Shown: positions 34,895 through 45,499, counted from the stretch's first letter. The stretch: DNA of 64,000 bases from Janthinobacterium sp. TND4EL3 (GCF_900156175.1 NZ_FTMV01000023.1:1-64000); one strand, 5' to 3'. Notes: generated by a model not told the origin, from the letters alone. Translations and numbers: made by a program.

Positions 34895-37800
34895 TTAGGT
34901 TTTCGAGGTGACCGCATTAGCGGTGGATTTTTTTTCAAGCCATCGGGACAGCGAGCTGTCGAACAGCAGTTCATACAACGCTGGAACCATTCCCAACGTG
35001 ACCAGTGTGCCCAGCGCCAAGCCCCCAATGATGGTGATGGCCATCCCAGACCAGAGTGGGCCGCCGAACAACAGCAGGGGCACTAGGCCTGCAACGCAAG
35101 TGAGCTTGGTCATCACGATTGGACGTAAGCGCTGCACAGCCGACGTGATGACGGCATCCCGCGGACCGCGGCCTGCATGGAGCTCAGCCTCAATGCGCTC
35201 TAACAACAACACTGCGTTATTGACGATAATGCCGGCGAGCGAGAGAAGGCCGAAGTTCGCCATAAAGCCCAGCGGCTCGCCAGCCAGCTTCAGTGCCGGT
35301 GCCACGCCGATCAACGTGAACGGAATGATGGCCAGAATGAGCAGTAGTTTCCGGAATGAGCCGAACTGCCATATGAACAAGATCAGCATAGCGATGGCCG
35401 CATGCGGTAGGTACTCACTGAGTGCATTGTTGGCTTCAGCAGCTTCTTCAATTTCAGCACCCATTTCGATGCTGTAGCCTGGGGGAAGCTTGAGCGCAGC
35501 AATAGCTGGTGCCAGTCGATCAACCACCTGCTGCGCGGTCTCGCTATCGCTGCGCCCCTCGACTGTTAGTGTGCGAGAGAGATCTCGTCGTCGGATAACC
35601 GAAGGTTCGGACCCCAGTGAGACTCGGGCGATGGCCGACAAAGGCACTGGTGTAGCGCTAGCGCCCGTATATACCAGCGTGTTGGCCACGTCTTCTGTGC
35701 GCTGTCGTTGAAGAGGTGTACCGCGCACAACCACAGGCACCAGCGTGTCGCCATCGCGGAGCACAGATGCATCAATGCCGGAGAATCGAGCAGCTAGCGA
35801 AGTGGCTACCTCTTCACTTGTTACACCGAGCCGGCGTGCTTTGGCTTGGTCGATTTGCACATCAATTCGCGGGACGCGGTTATTCCAGTCGTCGCGCACA
35901 CCGACTACTCCAGTTACCTTGCGAAGCTCGCCCTTGATCTGCTCTCCGAGGTTTTTGAGCACCGCCTCGTCCGGACCGAATATCCGGTAAGCCACAGTGC
36001 CGGAATCGCTCGACCCCAGTGAGAACCGTTTGACCTCGCTGCGGATCTCTGGATAGTTCTTGGCAAGATAGTCGCGTGTGCGCGCAATGGTGGTGTCAAG
36101 CTCCTTCTTTGAAGTCACGCCGACTGTGAAATAGCCAATATGCGAAGCCGGAAGCGGCGGGTTCAACCCCAGGATGATGCGTGGACCTCCATCAGCAACA
36201 TAACCGATGCTGGTGGTGACTTCGGGATTAACCTTTTTGTCAGAGAGCCAACGGCTGATGCTTTGCACCTTGACTAAAGTGGCGCGTGAATCGCTTCCAG
36301 GCTGCAGCTCGATCGATACTTGGTACTGCGGCCTGTCCGACTTGGGCAGGAAGCCTGCGGGGACCGTCGAAAGCAGCAACAGGGCCAGCGTCAGCAGGGC
36401 GGCCATGACGCCAAAGAATACCAGCTTGTGATCCAGGACCCCGTTGATGGCACGGCGATAAAAACGGTAGAACCCCGCCTCGGTGTTAACCTCGCCGTGA
36501 GCATCGTGTGTGGCATGGGGGGATACCTTGAGGAAGTAGTAGCACAGCAGCGGCGTTACCGTCAGGCATAAGAGCCAAGAGCCGAGCAACGCTAGCGCCA
36601 GCACCAAAACCAATGGACGGAGGTACTCATTGATCGAGGTGTCGCCGAAGAAAAAGGGCGAGAACGCGAAGATGATCACCAACGATGATGTAAGCAGGGG
36701 AATTGCGAGCGTTTTGCCGGCTTGGATACACGCCTCGCGCCGGGCCTCGCCAGCCACTAATCGGCGTTCAACGTCTTCGACAATAACAATACCGTTGTCC
36801 ACCAAAAGACCCAGCGCGATGATGATTGCGGCCATCGACACGCTATGCAGCTCGATGTGCAAAAATTGCATGGCGATCAGGGTGCCCAGAATGGTCAAGG
36901 GGACGATGCTGCCGACAATCACGCCGGCGCGCCAGCCAAGGAATAACACAACCACCGTCATGACGATCACAATGGTCTCTCCCATCACCTGATTCATCTT
37001 GCCCATTTCTCGGTCGACGACGTCGGCCTGAAAGGTGACGTAGTCGAGTGTGAAGCCAGCAGGTAACATTTGCTGAAGCTCGCTCACGCGCGCCTTGAGG
37101 CTGCGACCGAAAGCCTGGATGTTTTGGCCCGAGCGCATCGATACGCCGAGCACCACGGCTGGCTCACCCTTGTAGACAGCGGCTGAATCCGGTGGATCGG
37201 CAGGCAGCACCTTGATTTGCGCAATGTCGCCCAGACGGACGGTATTCTCGGCACGACCGCTGTGGTCCGGCACGCTGAGAACGAACTCTCTCAAGGCCTG
37301 AAGCGATCGGATCTCGCCAGAAGCCACCAGTGCCGCGTTGAGCCCACTCATCACCATCTGCCCACCAGACAGTACAACGTTTTGTTGCTGCAACTGCTGT
37401 AGCACGGCTGGCGCAGCCAGGCCAAGCCCAGCTAGGCGGGCCCGATCAAATTCAATGTAGATGCGCTCGTCTTGCAGTCCGTGAAGGCTTATATTCTGTA
37501 CGCCCGGCAGCTCGTACAGACGATCCCGTAACCGCTTGAGGGGTTCACGCATTTCGCTCATGTTAAAGCCTGGAGCGGTTACCGCGATCGAAGCGACCGC
37601 GACCCGGCCGAAGTCGTCGTTAACGACCGTTGGCAAGGTACCGCTGGGGAATAGCGGTGACACTTCTGAGACCTTCGCGCGGACCTTTTGCCAAATAGGT
37701 GCCAAGTCAGAATACTTCTCTAAAATCGTAACTTGCACGATGACTGTGCCTGTGCGAACCGTACTTACAACATGCTTGATTTCAGGGAGCTCACGCAAAC

Positions 37801-38008
37801 GCGCTTCAAGCGGTCGCGCGATCAATTGCTCCATACGCTCAACTGATAATCCAGGGTTGGAGACGAAGATCATAGCGTCGCGAATGGTGGTCGATGGCTC
37901 CTCCTGCGATGGAAAACGCAGGAAAGCGAAGACGCCTGCGATCAATACCAGGACCGCGACAAACAAGGTGAGGCGGCTTGAACCCAGCGCCGATTCGGTA
38001 AGCTTCAT
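34895..38008 (-). CDS. RND-family efflux permease
   Basis: Inner-membrane proton-driven pump of 1037 aa, normal length, with the twelve-helix, two-loop layout. The proton relay helix reads GLLVDNGIVIVEDVERR, with one Asp where AcrB-type pumps have two. It overlaps the adaptor gene by four bases (ATGA), so they are co-translated. With the adaptor and the divergent outer-membrane factor it forms a full tripartite pump. The substrate cannot be read from sequence; hydrophobic compounds rather than metals are likely. Confidence 0.92.
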   Translation of the reverse strand: MKLTESALGSSRLTLFVAVLVLIAGVFAFLRFPSQEEPSTTIRDAMIFVSNPGLSVERMEQLIARPLEARLRELPEIKHVVSTVRTGTVIVQVTILEKYSDLAPIWQKVRAKVSEVSPLFPSGTLPTVVNDDFGRVAVASIAVTAPGFNMSEMREPLKRLRDRLYELPGVQNISLHGLQDERIYIEFDRARLAGLGLAAPAVLQQLQQQNVVLSGGQMVMSGLNAALVASGEIRSLQALREFVLSVPDHSGRAENTVRLGDIAQIKVLPADPPDSAAVYKGEPAVVLGVSMRSGQNIQAFGRSLKARVSELQQMLPAGFTLDYVTFQADVVDREMGKMNQVMGETIVIVMTVVVLFLGWRAGVIVGSIVPLTILGTLIAMQFLHIELHSVSMAAIIIALGLLVDNGIVIVEDVERRLVAGEARREACIQAGKTLAIPLLTSSLVIIFAFSPFFFGDTSINEYLRPLVLVLALALLGSWLLCLTVTPLLCYYFLKVSPHATHDAHGEVNTEAGFYRFYRRAINGVLDHKLVFFGVMAALLTLALLLLSTVPAGFLPKSDRPQYQVSIELQPGSDSRATLVKVQSISRWLSDKKVNPEVTTSIGYVADGGPRIILGLNPPLPASHIGYFTVGVTSKKELDTTIARTRDYLAKNYPEIRSEVKRFSLGSSDSGTVAYRIFGPDEAVLKNLGEQIKGELRKVTGVVGVRDDWNNRVPRIDVQIDQAKARRLGVTSEEVATSLAARFSGIDASVLRDGDTLVPVVVRGTPLQRQRTEDVANTLVYTGASATPVPLSAIARVSLGSEPSVIRRRDLSRTLTVEGRSDSETAQQVVDRLAPAIAALKLPPGYSIEMGAEIEEAAEANNALSEYLPHAAIAMLILFIWQFGSFRKLLLILAIIPFTLIGVAPALKLAGEPLGFMANFGLLSLAGIIVNNAVLLLERIEAELHAGRGPRDAVITSAVQRLRPIVMTKLTCVAGLVPLLLFGGPLWSGMAITIIGGLALGTLVTLGMVPALYELLFDSSLSRWLEKKSTANAVTSKT

Positions 38009-39117
38009 GGCTTGCCTCCGTGGAGCAGGGTCGTAGATGCATGTTCTACAGCGGCTTGGCCGTCGACCAGGAAGGCCGCCCCGGCGATCACCACCCGGTC
38101 ACCGGAATTTAATCCGGATTTTACCGAAATGCGTCCGTCGGGCAGCAGGCCCTCGCCGAGTTGAACAGTACGTCTGACGAGTTTTGTCTGCTCCAGCAGA
38201 TAGACGCTGCCATGGTCCGAATCCACACCCGGCAAGAGCGCTGCCGCGGGCACCGACAAGCCTTTGTTTGTGATTCCGGGCAACTCCAATGAGAGCATTG
38301 CACCGCTGCGCAAAGTCGGCGTGGCACCGTCGAAGCGAAAGATAGCCTGTACCAACGAGCCGCTCTCATTTCGGCTGGAGATGCGTTCCAGCTTCAACAG
38401 CAGTTTGGCAGAGGGCTGCGACGGTTGGGTGATAGTCGCTTGGGCTGACTGTCCGGGAGCGATGCGGGCCGCCACCGCCTCCGGCAGCATAGCAACTACC
38501 TCCAGGGTTTGACCTGCCTCGATCTGGAATACGGGCAGTCCCGCGCTGATGTCGGCAAAAGGCTGGGCGTTGCGGGCCACGATCACGCCGTCGAACGGGG
38601 CTGCGATGCGAGACAAGGCTAACTCCCGACGAGCCAGAGCCAGAGCTGAGTCAGCAGCCTGTAGTTGGCTCTGGGCGATTCGATGCTGGGTTTGAACAGA
38701 TTCGAGTGTGATGGGAGAGACGATCTGGTCTTTAGCCAATGATTCGTTCTGCCGGAGTTGGGTGGCACGCTCGGCCAAAGCCGCAACGGCAGCAGTACGA
38801 TCCGCTTCTGCTTTTTCAATGCGCCGTAGCGCCGGCGATTCGTCGAGGCGAGCGAGCACCTGCCCCGACTTTACGCGGTCTCCAACATCGACCAGGATGG
38901 CACTGATGCGCCCCGATGATTCGAAGCCAAGTTCCGAGCGCTGGCGTGCGCGCAGTGTGCCGATGAAGGATTCATTAGCTTGTAGTGTGCTGCTCGATAC
39001 AACCTCCACTTTGACTGGCCGAGGTGACACAGGAGCTGGAGATGTTTTTTGGGCGCAGCCAGCAATCAGTGCGGCTAACAGTGTGACGGCTACAGCCGTA
39101 GAGGTCGAGGATGACAT
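38005..39117 (-). CDS. RND periplasmic adaptor (membrane fusion protein)
   Basis: Lipoprotein of 370 aa (lipobox LIAGC) of the HlyD-like family: lipoyl half (RISAILVDVGDRVKSGQVLARLD), a helical hairpin, the second lipoyl half (APFDGVIVARNAQPF), then the beta-barrel and membrane-proximal domains. It bridges permease and outer-membrane factor. A run of ten C residues lies in its leader on the coding strand. Confidence 0.9.
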   Translation of the reverse strand: MSSSTSTAVAVTLLAALIAGCAQKTSPAPVSPRPVKVEVVSSSTLQANESFIGTLRARQRSELGFESSGRISAILVDVGDRVKSGQVLARLDESPALRRIEKAEADRTAAVAALAERATQLRQNESLAKDQIVSPITLESVQTQHRIAQSQLQAADSALALARRELALSRIAAPFDGVIVARNAQPFADISAGLPVFQIEAGQTLEVVAMLPEAVAARIAPGQSAQATITQPSQPSAKLLLKLERISSRNESGSLVQAIFRFDGATPTLRSGAMLSLELPGITNKGLSVPAAALLPGVDSDHGSVYLLEQTKLVRRTVQLGEGLLPDGRISVKSGLNSGDRVVIAGAAFLVDGQAAVEHASTTLLHGGKP

Positions 39118-39132
39118 AAAAATCCTGTATGA

Positions 39133-39142
39133 GGGGGGGGGG
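39133..39142. repeat. G10/C10 homopolymer before the adaptor gene
   Basis: Ten identical bases directly follow the tetR stop codon and end 15 bases before the adaptor start codon. Slippage here would change the leader length and perhaps expression. Confidence 0.7.
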
Positions 39143-39697
39143 TTAGGTTAGTTGTTTGGCGAGCGTATAAAGCGCCAAGCGAATGGCGTTGCGTTCATGT
39201 TCGTTGAATCGATGGAAATCCAGCAGTTGCAGCATCAAGATCCCGTCCAGCGCTGCGGCGATCACCAATGCGGTGCCGTTGTGGGGGCCTGAGTTGGCAA
39301 AGTCGCTATAGAGATGGTCATATAGATCGCGCACAGGCCCTAACAGATGCGGATAGTTGGATGCAGCCGCAAGCAGGTTACTCATCAACTGTTTTTCCCC
39401 CGGCTTCATGTCGAGGGTGTCGTCGATCATGGCTCGCAATAGGTCACCACTGGAGTTGCCGGCCAGGATTGCCTTGGCTCGGTTGCGCTGTCCCCAATCT
39501 TCGAGCATGGCCTTGACGACCGCTTCCAGAAGATCATCCTTAGTCTTGAAGTGATAGATCAGACCGCCCTTGGTGACGCCGGCGGCAGCGGCAACACCCT
39601 CCAAGGTCAACGCCTGAACTCCCTGTGTCGAGACGATCTCGGCTGCGACATCAATAAGTCGTTGTTTGGCGCTGTGGCGCGTAGATGAATTAGTCAT
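39143..39697 (-). CDS. TetR-family repressor of the efflux genes
   Basis: Protein of 184 aa with an N-terminal TetR helix-turn-helix (VQALTLEGVAAAAGVTKGGL, then IYHFKTKDDLLEAV) and a ligand-binding C-terminal part. The ATG at 39697 (MTNSSTRHSAK) is preferred; the frame is open further upstream. It is first in the minus-strand operon and divergent from the outer-membrane factor gene, with a palindrome between them, so it probably represses both sides until an inducing drug binds. Confidence 0.87.
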   Translation of the reverse strand: MTNSSTRHSAKQRLIDVAAEIVSTQGVQALTLEGVAAAAGVTKGGLIYHFKTKDDLLEAVVKAMLEDWGQRNRAKAILAGNSSGDLLRAMIDDTLDMKPGEKQLMSNLLAAASNYPHLLGPVRDLYDHLYSDFANSGPHNGTALVIAAALDGILMLQLLDFHRFNEHERNAIRLALYTLAKQLT

Positions 39698-39722
39698 GGG
39701 AATGTTTGAGTGGTTGTAAATG

Positions 39723-39738
39723 TACTGTACGTATAGTA
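39723..39738. promoter_or_regulatory. TetR operator in the divergent promoter region
   Basis: TACTGTACGTATAGTA is a 16-bp palindrome with one mismatched pair between the tetR and outer-membrane factor start codons. Confidence 0.65.
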
Positions 39739-39774
39739 AAGTATTAGACATTAAACGTCAACTCTGGAAATCCA

Positions 39775-41166
39775 ATGTTCATCCCATCTCAAAAATACAT
39801 ACCCAACATCGCTACTTCCGTCTTGATGCTCGTGCTTCTGGCGGGATGTTCTACGCAACCTGCTATAGCCCCTTTGTCGACTACCGCACCTCCGACGTGG
39901 AGCATTAATCCCAGTCAGAAGCAGGATCGTAAGCCCATCCCGACGACGGCTTGGTGGAGAGACTTTGGCAACGCGGAATTAACGGCGCTTGTTGAATCTG
40001 CGTTGCTAGCAAATTCCGACATTCGTATCGCAGCAGCCCGGGTTGCGCAGGCTCGCGCGATCGTCGGCAGCACCGACGCTGATCTCTCACCACAGCTGGG
40101 GCTAAATGCCGGCTTGCGACGTGGTCACGACTCCAGTGCCGATCCGAAAACTGATTTGAGCCATGCCGGCTTCCGCGCCAGTTGGGAGCCAGATTTTTTT
40201 GGCGACAAGGGGCTGGCAAGCCTCGCTGCTGAACGAGACTTCGAGGGTGCGAAACTGGCGCACGAGGCAATGCAGGTAGCGGTTGCGGCAGAAGTGATGA
40301 CGACCTACTTTGAAGCGCAATCCCTCGCAGAACGAGAGGATGTTGCACGCGATGTCGTTGCTACCTTGGAACGCCAAATTGAAGTTGCCCAACGGCGTTT
40401 TCATGCGGGGCAAATCGGCAAGTTGGACATCGACAGGCTAACGGTAGAACTTGGCTTGGAACGGGCAACGACGACGCAACTTCGAGGAGAGCTGGATGTG
40501 AGAATTCGACAGTTGGCAGTTATGCTTGGTGAGGCAAAGCCGCGCACCAACCTGACGTTCCCTATCAATACCACTACCAGTGCAGAAATGCCAACTGTAT
40601 CGCTGCCGATCGAATTACTCGAGCGTCGCCCAGACGTCGGAGGATCTGCACGCGCAGTCGAAGCCGCCATCGCTCGCCTTGGAGTGGCCAAGCGAGATCT
40701 GTACCCGCACATAGCACTCGATTGGTCAGGACGCAAGGAGCGCCTCAGCACCGATGGATCCAGCGCTTCACCAACGACCGTCGTCGGCTATGGCATTTCC
40801 CTTTCACTGCCCATCTTTGATGGCGGCAGAATCCGCGCCAACATCGATATTCACGAGGCAAAGGCTCAGGAAGCGATGCTGGTGTATGAGAAGGCCATGC
40901 TGAATGCGCTTGCAGATGCCGAAACCGCGATGGTTCAGCTCTCATCGGCCCATGCCACGGTGTCGAATCTGGAGCAGGTGCAAGCCGCAGGGGCTGATGC
41001 CGCATTTAGAAGCGAGCGCCTTTTTGGCGCGGGCCTTGTGGATCTAAATACGGTTCTTGATGCGCGCCGCAGCTACTTTAAGGCGCGGGACGGTCTGATA
41101 CAAGGAGTAGCAGCTCAACGAGCAGCGGCTGTGGCTTTGCGCCGCGCCTTCGCCGGTAAGGTGTGA
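39775..41166 (+). CDS. outer-membrane factor, NodT family
   Basis: Lipoprotein channel of 463 aa (lipobox LLAGC). Landmarks AWWRDFGNAELTALVESAL, RISWEPDFFG-like FRASWEPDFFGDKGL, LLERRPDVGGSARAVEAA and LGVAKRDLYPHIAL are intact, as is the C-terminal FGAGLVDLNTVLDARR. It is transcribed away from the adaptor and permease genes and completes the tripartite pump. Its paralogue lies at 31132-32496. Confidence 0.9.
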   Translation: MFIPSQKYIPNIATSVLMLVLLAGCSTQPAIAPLSTTAPPTWSINPSQKQDRKPIPTTAWWRDFGNAELTALVESALLANSDIRIAAARVAQARAIVGSTDADLSPQLGLNAGLRRGHDSSADPKTDLSHAGFRASWEPDFFGDKGLASLAAERDFEGAKLAHEAMQVAVAAEVMTTYFEAQSLAEREDVARDVVATLERQIEVAQRRFHAGQIGKLDIDRLTVELGLERATTTQLRGELDVRIRQLAVMLGEAKPRTNLTFPINTTTSAEMPTVSLPIELLERRPDVGGSARAVEAAIARLGVAKRDLYPHIALDWSGRKERLSTDGSSASPTTVVGYGISLSLPIFDGGRIRANIDIHEAKAQEAMLVYEKAMLNALADAETAMVQLSSAHATVSNLEQVQAAGADAAFRSERLFGAGLVDLNTVLDARRSYFKARDGLIQGVAAQRAAAVALRRAFAGKV

Positions 41167-41463
41167 GCACAGCGTTGGAATGCTTAAACCATTGAGATTG
41201 ACCACCCCACTTCTGAAAGCCGGCCGGACGGTGCACGCATCCGCTTTTTGCAAGAGTTCGAAGGCTTGCTCGACCTGATGTGGCCGGTGTGATCTGTTTA
41301 GGGCTTCGCAGTATCGAGCGAATGACCAACTGCGTATGTCGGTGAGTGTGCCCACCCATTCCGGTCTATCGCGCCCACTTGCGTATCAGATGATATTACG
41401 CGGTTAAATTGTAGTCGGTGCGGTCACGATGGGTCGATATTTCTTTCCTTTTGGTGGTTTTAG
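41167..41463. other. intergenic region before the IS3-family element
   Basis: No convincing intact gene. A minus-strand frame from 41355 encodes RYCEALNRSHRPHQVEQAFE, which has protein-like character and could be a remnant of an insertion sequence, but I cannot name it. Confidence 0.35.
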
Positions 41464-41527
41464 TGTAGTGGTTTAATGTACCCGGACACTGATTTAGGCG
41501 AGAATGCTCGCCATGGAGAGGTGTTTG

Positions 41528-42690
<1,163 letters not shown>

Positions 42691-42704
42691 CCACTACAGT
42701 TTTC

Positions 42705-42917
42705 ATGACGATTCAAGATAGGCGAATGTTTCGAGGAAAGGCAGCGGCGGTGGAGACAGCGCTTCGTATCGCAGCAGAGCAAGGAATCGCCGAAGCGGTC
42801 CAATATATGTACGAGAACGGCATTTCTCCAGGTACTGCTATGCGCGTTTTAAGCGGTCCGGAATTCTGTCGGCAACATAAAGAACGCAGAAAAAGCGCTC
42901 GATTAAAAGTACGTTAG
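42705..42917 (+). CDS. hypothetical protein, 70 aa
   Basis: Its own upstream region was lost: the IS3 right end stops six bases before the ATG. The segment AVQYMYENGISPGTAMRVLS resembles AISYLLQHGCNEETAMQMLS of the array protein at 46198, so the two are probably distant relatives. Expression now would depend on the insertion sequence. Confidence 0.5.
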   Translation: MTIQDRRMFRGKAAAVETALRIAAEQGIAEAVQYMYENGISPGTAMRVLSGPEFCRQHKERRKSARLKVR

Positions 42918-43082
42918 ACGCACGCTATCCCGCATGATAAATTCTCATCTTCAATCTCACTGTCGATTAGAAAGTCTGCAAATTGGTTTACCCATTAGCC
43001 CCCCGGCGAAGATGACGCTTCGTACGACGAAAAGCTGCTGTATAAAGCATGCGAGATTGCGCATCTAGCGGGTCAGTTGTTG

Positions 43083-43625
43083 ATGAGCAGCGGTGCTCTA
43101 TTGGAGCGCTCGCTTGCCATCGGTGAGGCCGGTACAGCAATGGGTTTTCAAGTTACAAAAACCATCGCTTCGCTCAAGCAAAAACTTGGCCCAGATTCAT
43201 CATTGCACTCGCTGGACAGCAACGTACTATATGATTTGACAAACGTCACCTTAGTAGCTCATACCGCTGCTCGACTAGCCGCCCGTGCAGAACTTGATAT
43301 CCGAAAAATTATTGGCAGGCCAGATAGCCCTGCTAATCGACACATCTGGTCTACACGCCCTACTTCAGCGACCTTAATCGAGATAGAGCAGCAGCTTCGA
43401 CAGCTTGGTGCGCAAATTACTTTAGCTGCAAAAACTTCGTCAGTACACCACGAGGAAATGGCGACTATCGAGTCTGGAATTCTAAGTATGCTTGGAGTGG
43501 CAGTTCGTAATACAGTGGTCGCCAGTGAAGCAGCCGCAGCTGCTGAACGCCTTCATATCCATGCCATCAATTTTGTACGCGTGGTTGAGCGAAGCGGGCT
43601 GTTTCTTTCGTCAGGGCAGGAGTAG
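43083..43625 (+). CDS. hypothetical helical protein, probably 5'-truncated
   Basis: From ATG 43083 the protein has 180 aa, helical and Ala-rich. The frame and coding character continue upstream to 42999 (YDEKLLYKACEIAHLAGQLL) with no usable start, so the true N-terminus seems lost in a rearrangement near the IS3 element. No family recognised. Confidence 0.45.
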   Translation: MSSGALLERSLAIGEAGTAMGFQVTKTIASLKQKLGPDSSLHSLDSNVLYDLTNVTLVAHTAARLAARAELDIRKIIGRPDSPANRHIWSTRPTSATLIEIEQQLRQLGAQITLAAKTSSVHHEEMATIESGILSMLGVAVRNTVVASEAAAAAERLHIHAINFVRVVERSGLFLSSGQE

Positions 43626-43703
43626 CGCTCTTGCTGAATTCGAAATTAGATATATCGTTTGCAGAATTTTTGTCACGCAGCCCACATATTTCACGTAGGC
43701 TAG

Positions 43704-44400
43704 GGAACGGTTGATGGAACAACCGCAAAGTCTGCCGAGCAAGACAGAAATTCAAGCGACTTTCAGGTCGCACGTGGGCCTTCATGCCGAAGTGCCAGTC
43801 ATTGCCTTTCTTAGACTGGTGCATTTCGGGATCGCGCTTGCCGTCCTTGTTTTTTGTCGACGGCGGCGCGGCGATCAGCGTGGCGTCGACGATGGTGCCT
43901 TCGCGCATCATCAGGCCCTTCTCGGCGAGGTGACCGTTGATCGTGTCGAAGATCTGGCGTGTGAGCCCTTTGGCTTCAAGCAAGCGGCGGAACTTCAGCA
44001 AGGTCGTCGCGTCCGGCGCCGACTCGCGGCCCAAATCAATGTCGACAAAAGCGCGAATGGATTGGCTGTCGTAGATCGCATCTTCGATGCCTTCGTCCGA
44101 CAAACCAAAGCACTGCTGGGCCACGTACATGCGCAACATGCGAGCCAGTCCGATCGGCGGCCGACCAGCGCCTTCGACCTTCGGATAGAGCGGCTCGACG
44201 GCTTGATGCAGCTTGCCCCACGGCGTCACGCTGTCGATCTCAGCGAGGAAGCGGTCGCGCCGCGTCAACTTCTTCTTGGGGGCGTATTCGAGGTCGGAAA
44301 AGCTCTTTTGCATGGTCGATGGCAAACAGTGGGGATGCCGTCATTGTCTCAGGTCGGACCGCCGCGCGGAACGGCGTCCAATGAATAAATCAGTGCTTCC
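43704..44400 (-). mobile_element. IS5-family relic with internal deletion
   Basis: Its ends read GGAAGC (minus strand, from 44400) and GGAACG (plus strand, from 43704), flanked by CTAA and CTAG, close to the 4-bp target type of IS5 elements. About half of the transposase gene is missing. It lies 220 bases inside the transposon's left end. Confidence 0.55.
43771..44325 (-). pseudogene. truncated IS5-family transposase
   Basis: The first 184 residues are typical (LAEIDSVTPWGKLHQAVEPL, GRPPIGLARMLRMYV, GTIVDATLIAAPPSTKNKDG, GNDWHFGMKAH). Then the homology stops abruptly, and the second Asp and the Glu of the DDE triad are absent. The frame runs on into unrelated sequence to 43567. It cannot encode an active transposase. 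Confidence 0.8.
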
Positions 44401-44476
44401 CTAAGACGTTCTGTTGCATTTTTGATAAGTCACAGGTCATCGAAATAAAGAATTCGACTTTTGTATCTGGCCGTCA

Positions 44477-44621
44477 TTCAAGAATATATTAAAATTGCAC
44501 ATCAAAAAGATGCTCGGAGAAGCTGCTATTCAAGAATTTATGCACGGCCACCAGACTTGATGAGAACGGTAAGTCCTTGATTTCTAAGGGCCATCATTCA
44601 ATTTTCTTTTCCGACGTAACA
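44477..44621. repeat. transposon left end with dispersed TnsB-type sites
   Basis: Sites TTCAAGAATATATT (44477), TTCAAGAATTTATG (44529) and TTCAATTTTCTTTTC (44597) are the reverse complement of the right-end type. The terminus is ACGTAACA, ending at 44621. Confidence 0.85.
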
Positions 44622-44626
44622 GTTCA
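44622..44626. repeat. target-site duplication GTTCA, right copy
   Basis: Matches 15426-15430 exactly, immediately outside the transposon terminus. Confidence 0.9.
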
Positions 44627-44843
44627 AGTAAAAGCCGATACAACGCAAAGAGTATTTGCGTATCGTGCGGGCCAGCGCGGGACTGTGCGGTATGTGGACC
44701 CAAGTGGGAAAGTTAGCGTCGTCTTGGATGGATACGTTCTCCAACGTTTTCGCAATTTTGTTCGACGCCTCCGTACCGGGGAAGGTGCAAACTTGATGCC
44801 GTGGTCTGCATCGTTCAAGCCTTCTGAACTCGAAAAACTTTAA
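44627..44843 (+). pseudogene. 3' fragment of the array gene split by the transposon
   Basis: Joined to 15396-15430 it gives an 83-aa protein beginning MVQAIIDGDRVQVKADTTQR. The segment FAYRAGQRGTVRYVDPSGKV looks like a small KOW- or SH3-type barrel. A TTG at 44577 opens the same frame inside the transposon end, so a chimeric product is possible but has no good ribosome binding site. Confidence 0.8.
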
Positions 44844-44856
44844 CCCGGAAAAGAGC

Positions 44857-45045
44857 ATGCTGAATGAACTGCAACCCGATCTGCGCGAACTGATTGACCT
44901 GGTGCGCGCCGTCGAGAACTACGACACTACGATGGCCGCCGCCGCGCTGGCTGGTGCACCAATCGCGGCCGGTGCCGAAGCTGTAGCCGAGCGCACACGC
45001 AAAGGCCAGCGCATCGTACAGCTGCGCGGCAAGTGGAACATCTGA
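44857..45045 (+). CDS. hypothetical protein, 62 aa
   Basis: Short helical, Ala-rich protein (LRELIDLVRAVENYDTTMAA) with a basic C-terminus. CGGAAAAGAGC precedes the ATG. It follows the interrupted gene by 13 bases and resumes the array. No family recognised. Confidence 0.65.
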   Translation: MLNELQPDLRELIDLVRAVENYDTTMAAAALAGAPIAAGAEAVAERTRKGQRIVQLRGKWNI

Positions 45046-45050
45046 CCCAA

Positions 45051-45096
45051 GGAAATCGGCGTTCGCACCCCGAGACTGGCCGGTAGCCATATGGAG
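45051..45096. repeat. structured intergenic repeat, type A, copy 4 (diverged)
   Basis: GGAAATCGGCG, a weak first stem and ACTGGCCGGTAGCCA, ending in TATGGAG before the next ATG. Confidence 0.55.
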
Positions 45097-45102
45097 TAAG
45101 AA

Positions 45103-45402
45103 ATGAGTAAAAGTAACGATGCAGCAGAACTGATCGAGTTGGCCAATACTGGCCACCAAGGGGTAAAACACACGCTGACAGACCTTGGATATTCGACGGA
45201 GCAAGTGGCGCAGCTGGAAGCCATCGTTGATGTCCACGCTGACAGGTTCAGTGCCACGAGCAACTACTTCAAGATCGCTGGTCAGCCCACCCATACTGTC
45301 ATCATCGGCAAGAGCGCCGATGCCCATAAAGGTATGGCGCAGAGTTACCAGCAGATGGGCTTAAGCGCCACTGAGTTTGCGGATGTTCAAATCAAACAAT
45401 AA
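45103..45402 (+). CDS. hypothetical protein, 99 aa
   Basis: A helical first half (ELIELANTGHQGVKHTLTDLG) is followed by a strand-rich centre (YFKIAGQPTHTVIIG). GGAG lies seven bases upstream, supplied by a type A repeat, and a type B repeat follows. No family recognised. Confidence 0.65.
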   Translation: MSKSNDAAELIELANTGHQGVKHTLTDLGYSTEQVAQLEAIVDVHADRFSATSNYFKIAGQPTHTVIIGKSADAHKGMAQSYQQMGLSATEFADVQIKQ

Positions 45403-45408
45403 CGCACC

Positions 45409-45499
45409 GGAAATCGCCCAGCAGCACACCACGGCCCGCATCGACGGGCCAGGTTCAATGAGAAGGTCGAGCGCTGTGCTTGGTCAATGAGGAAAAAAT
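45409..45499. repeat. structured intergenic repeat, type B, copy 2
   Basis: An orphan GGAAATCGCCCAGCAGCAC is followed by the hairpin GGCCCGCATCGACGGGCC, then CAATGAGAAGGTCGAGCGCT and a fresh GAGGAAAAAAT at the next start codon. Confidence 0.7.

Noticed and set aside
43567-43770. C-terminal end of the IS5 transposase frame
   Set aside because: The transposase homology stops near 43771; the remaining frame is relic-end and unrelated sequence that overlaps a plus-strand gene end.
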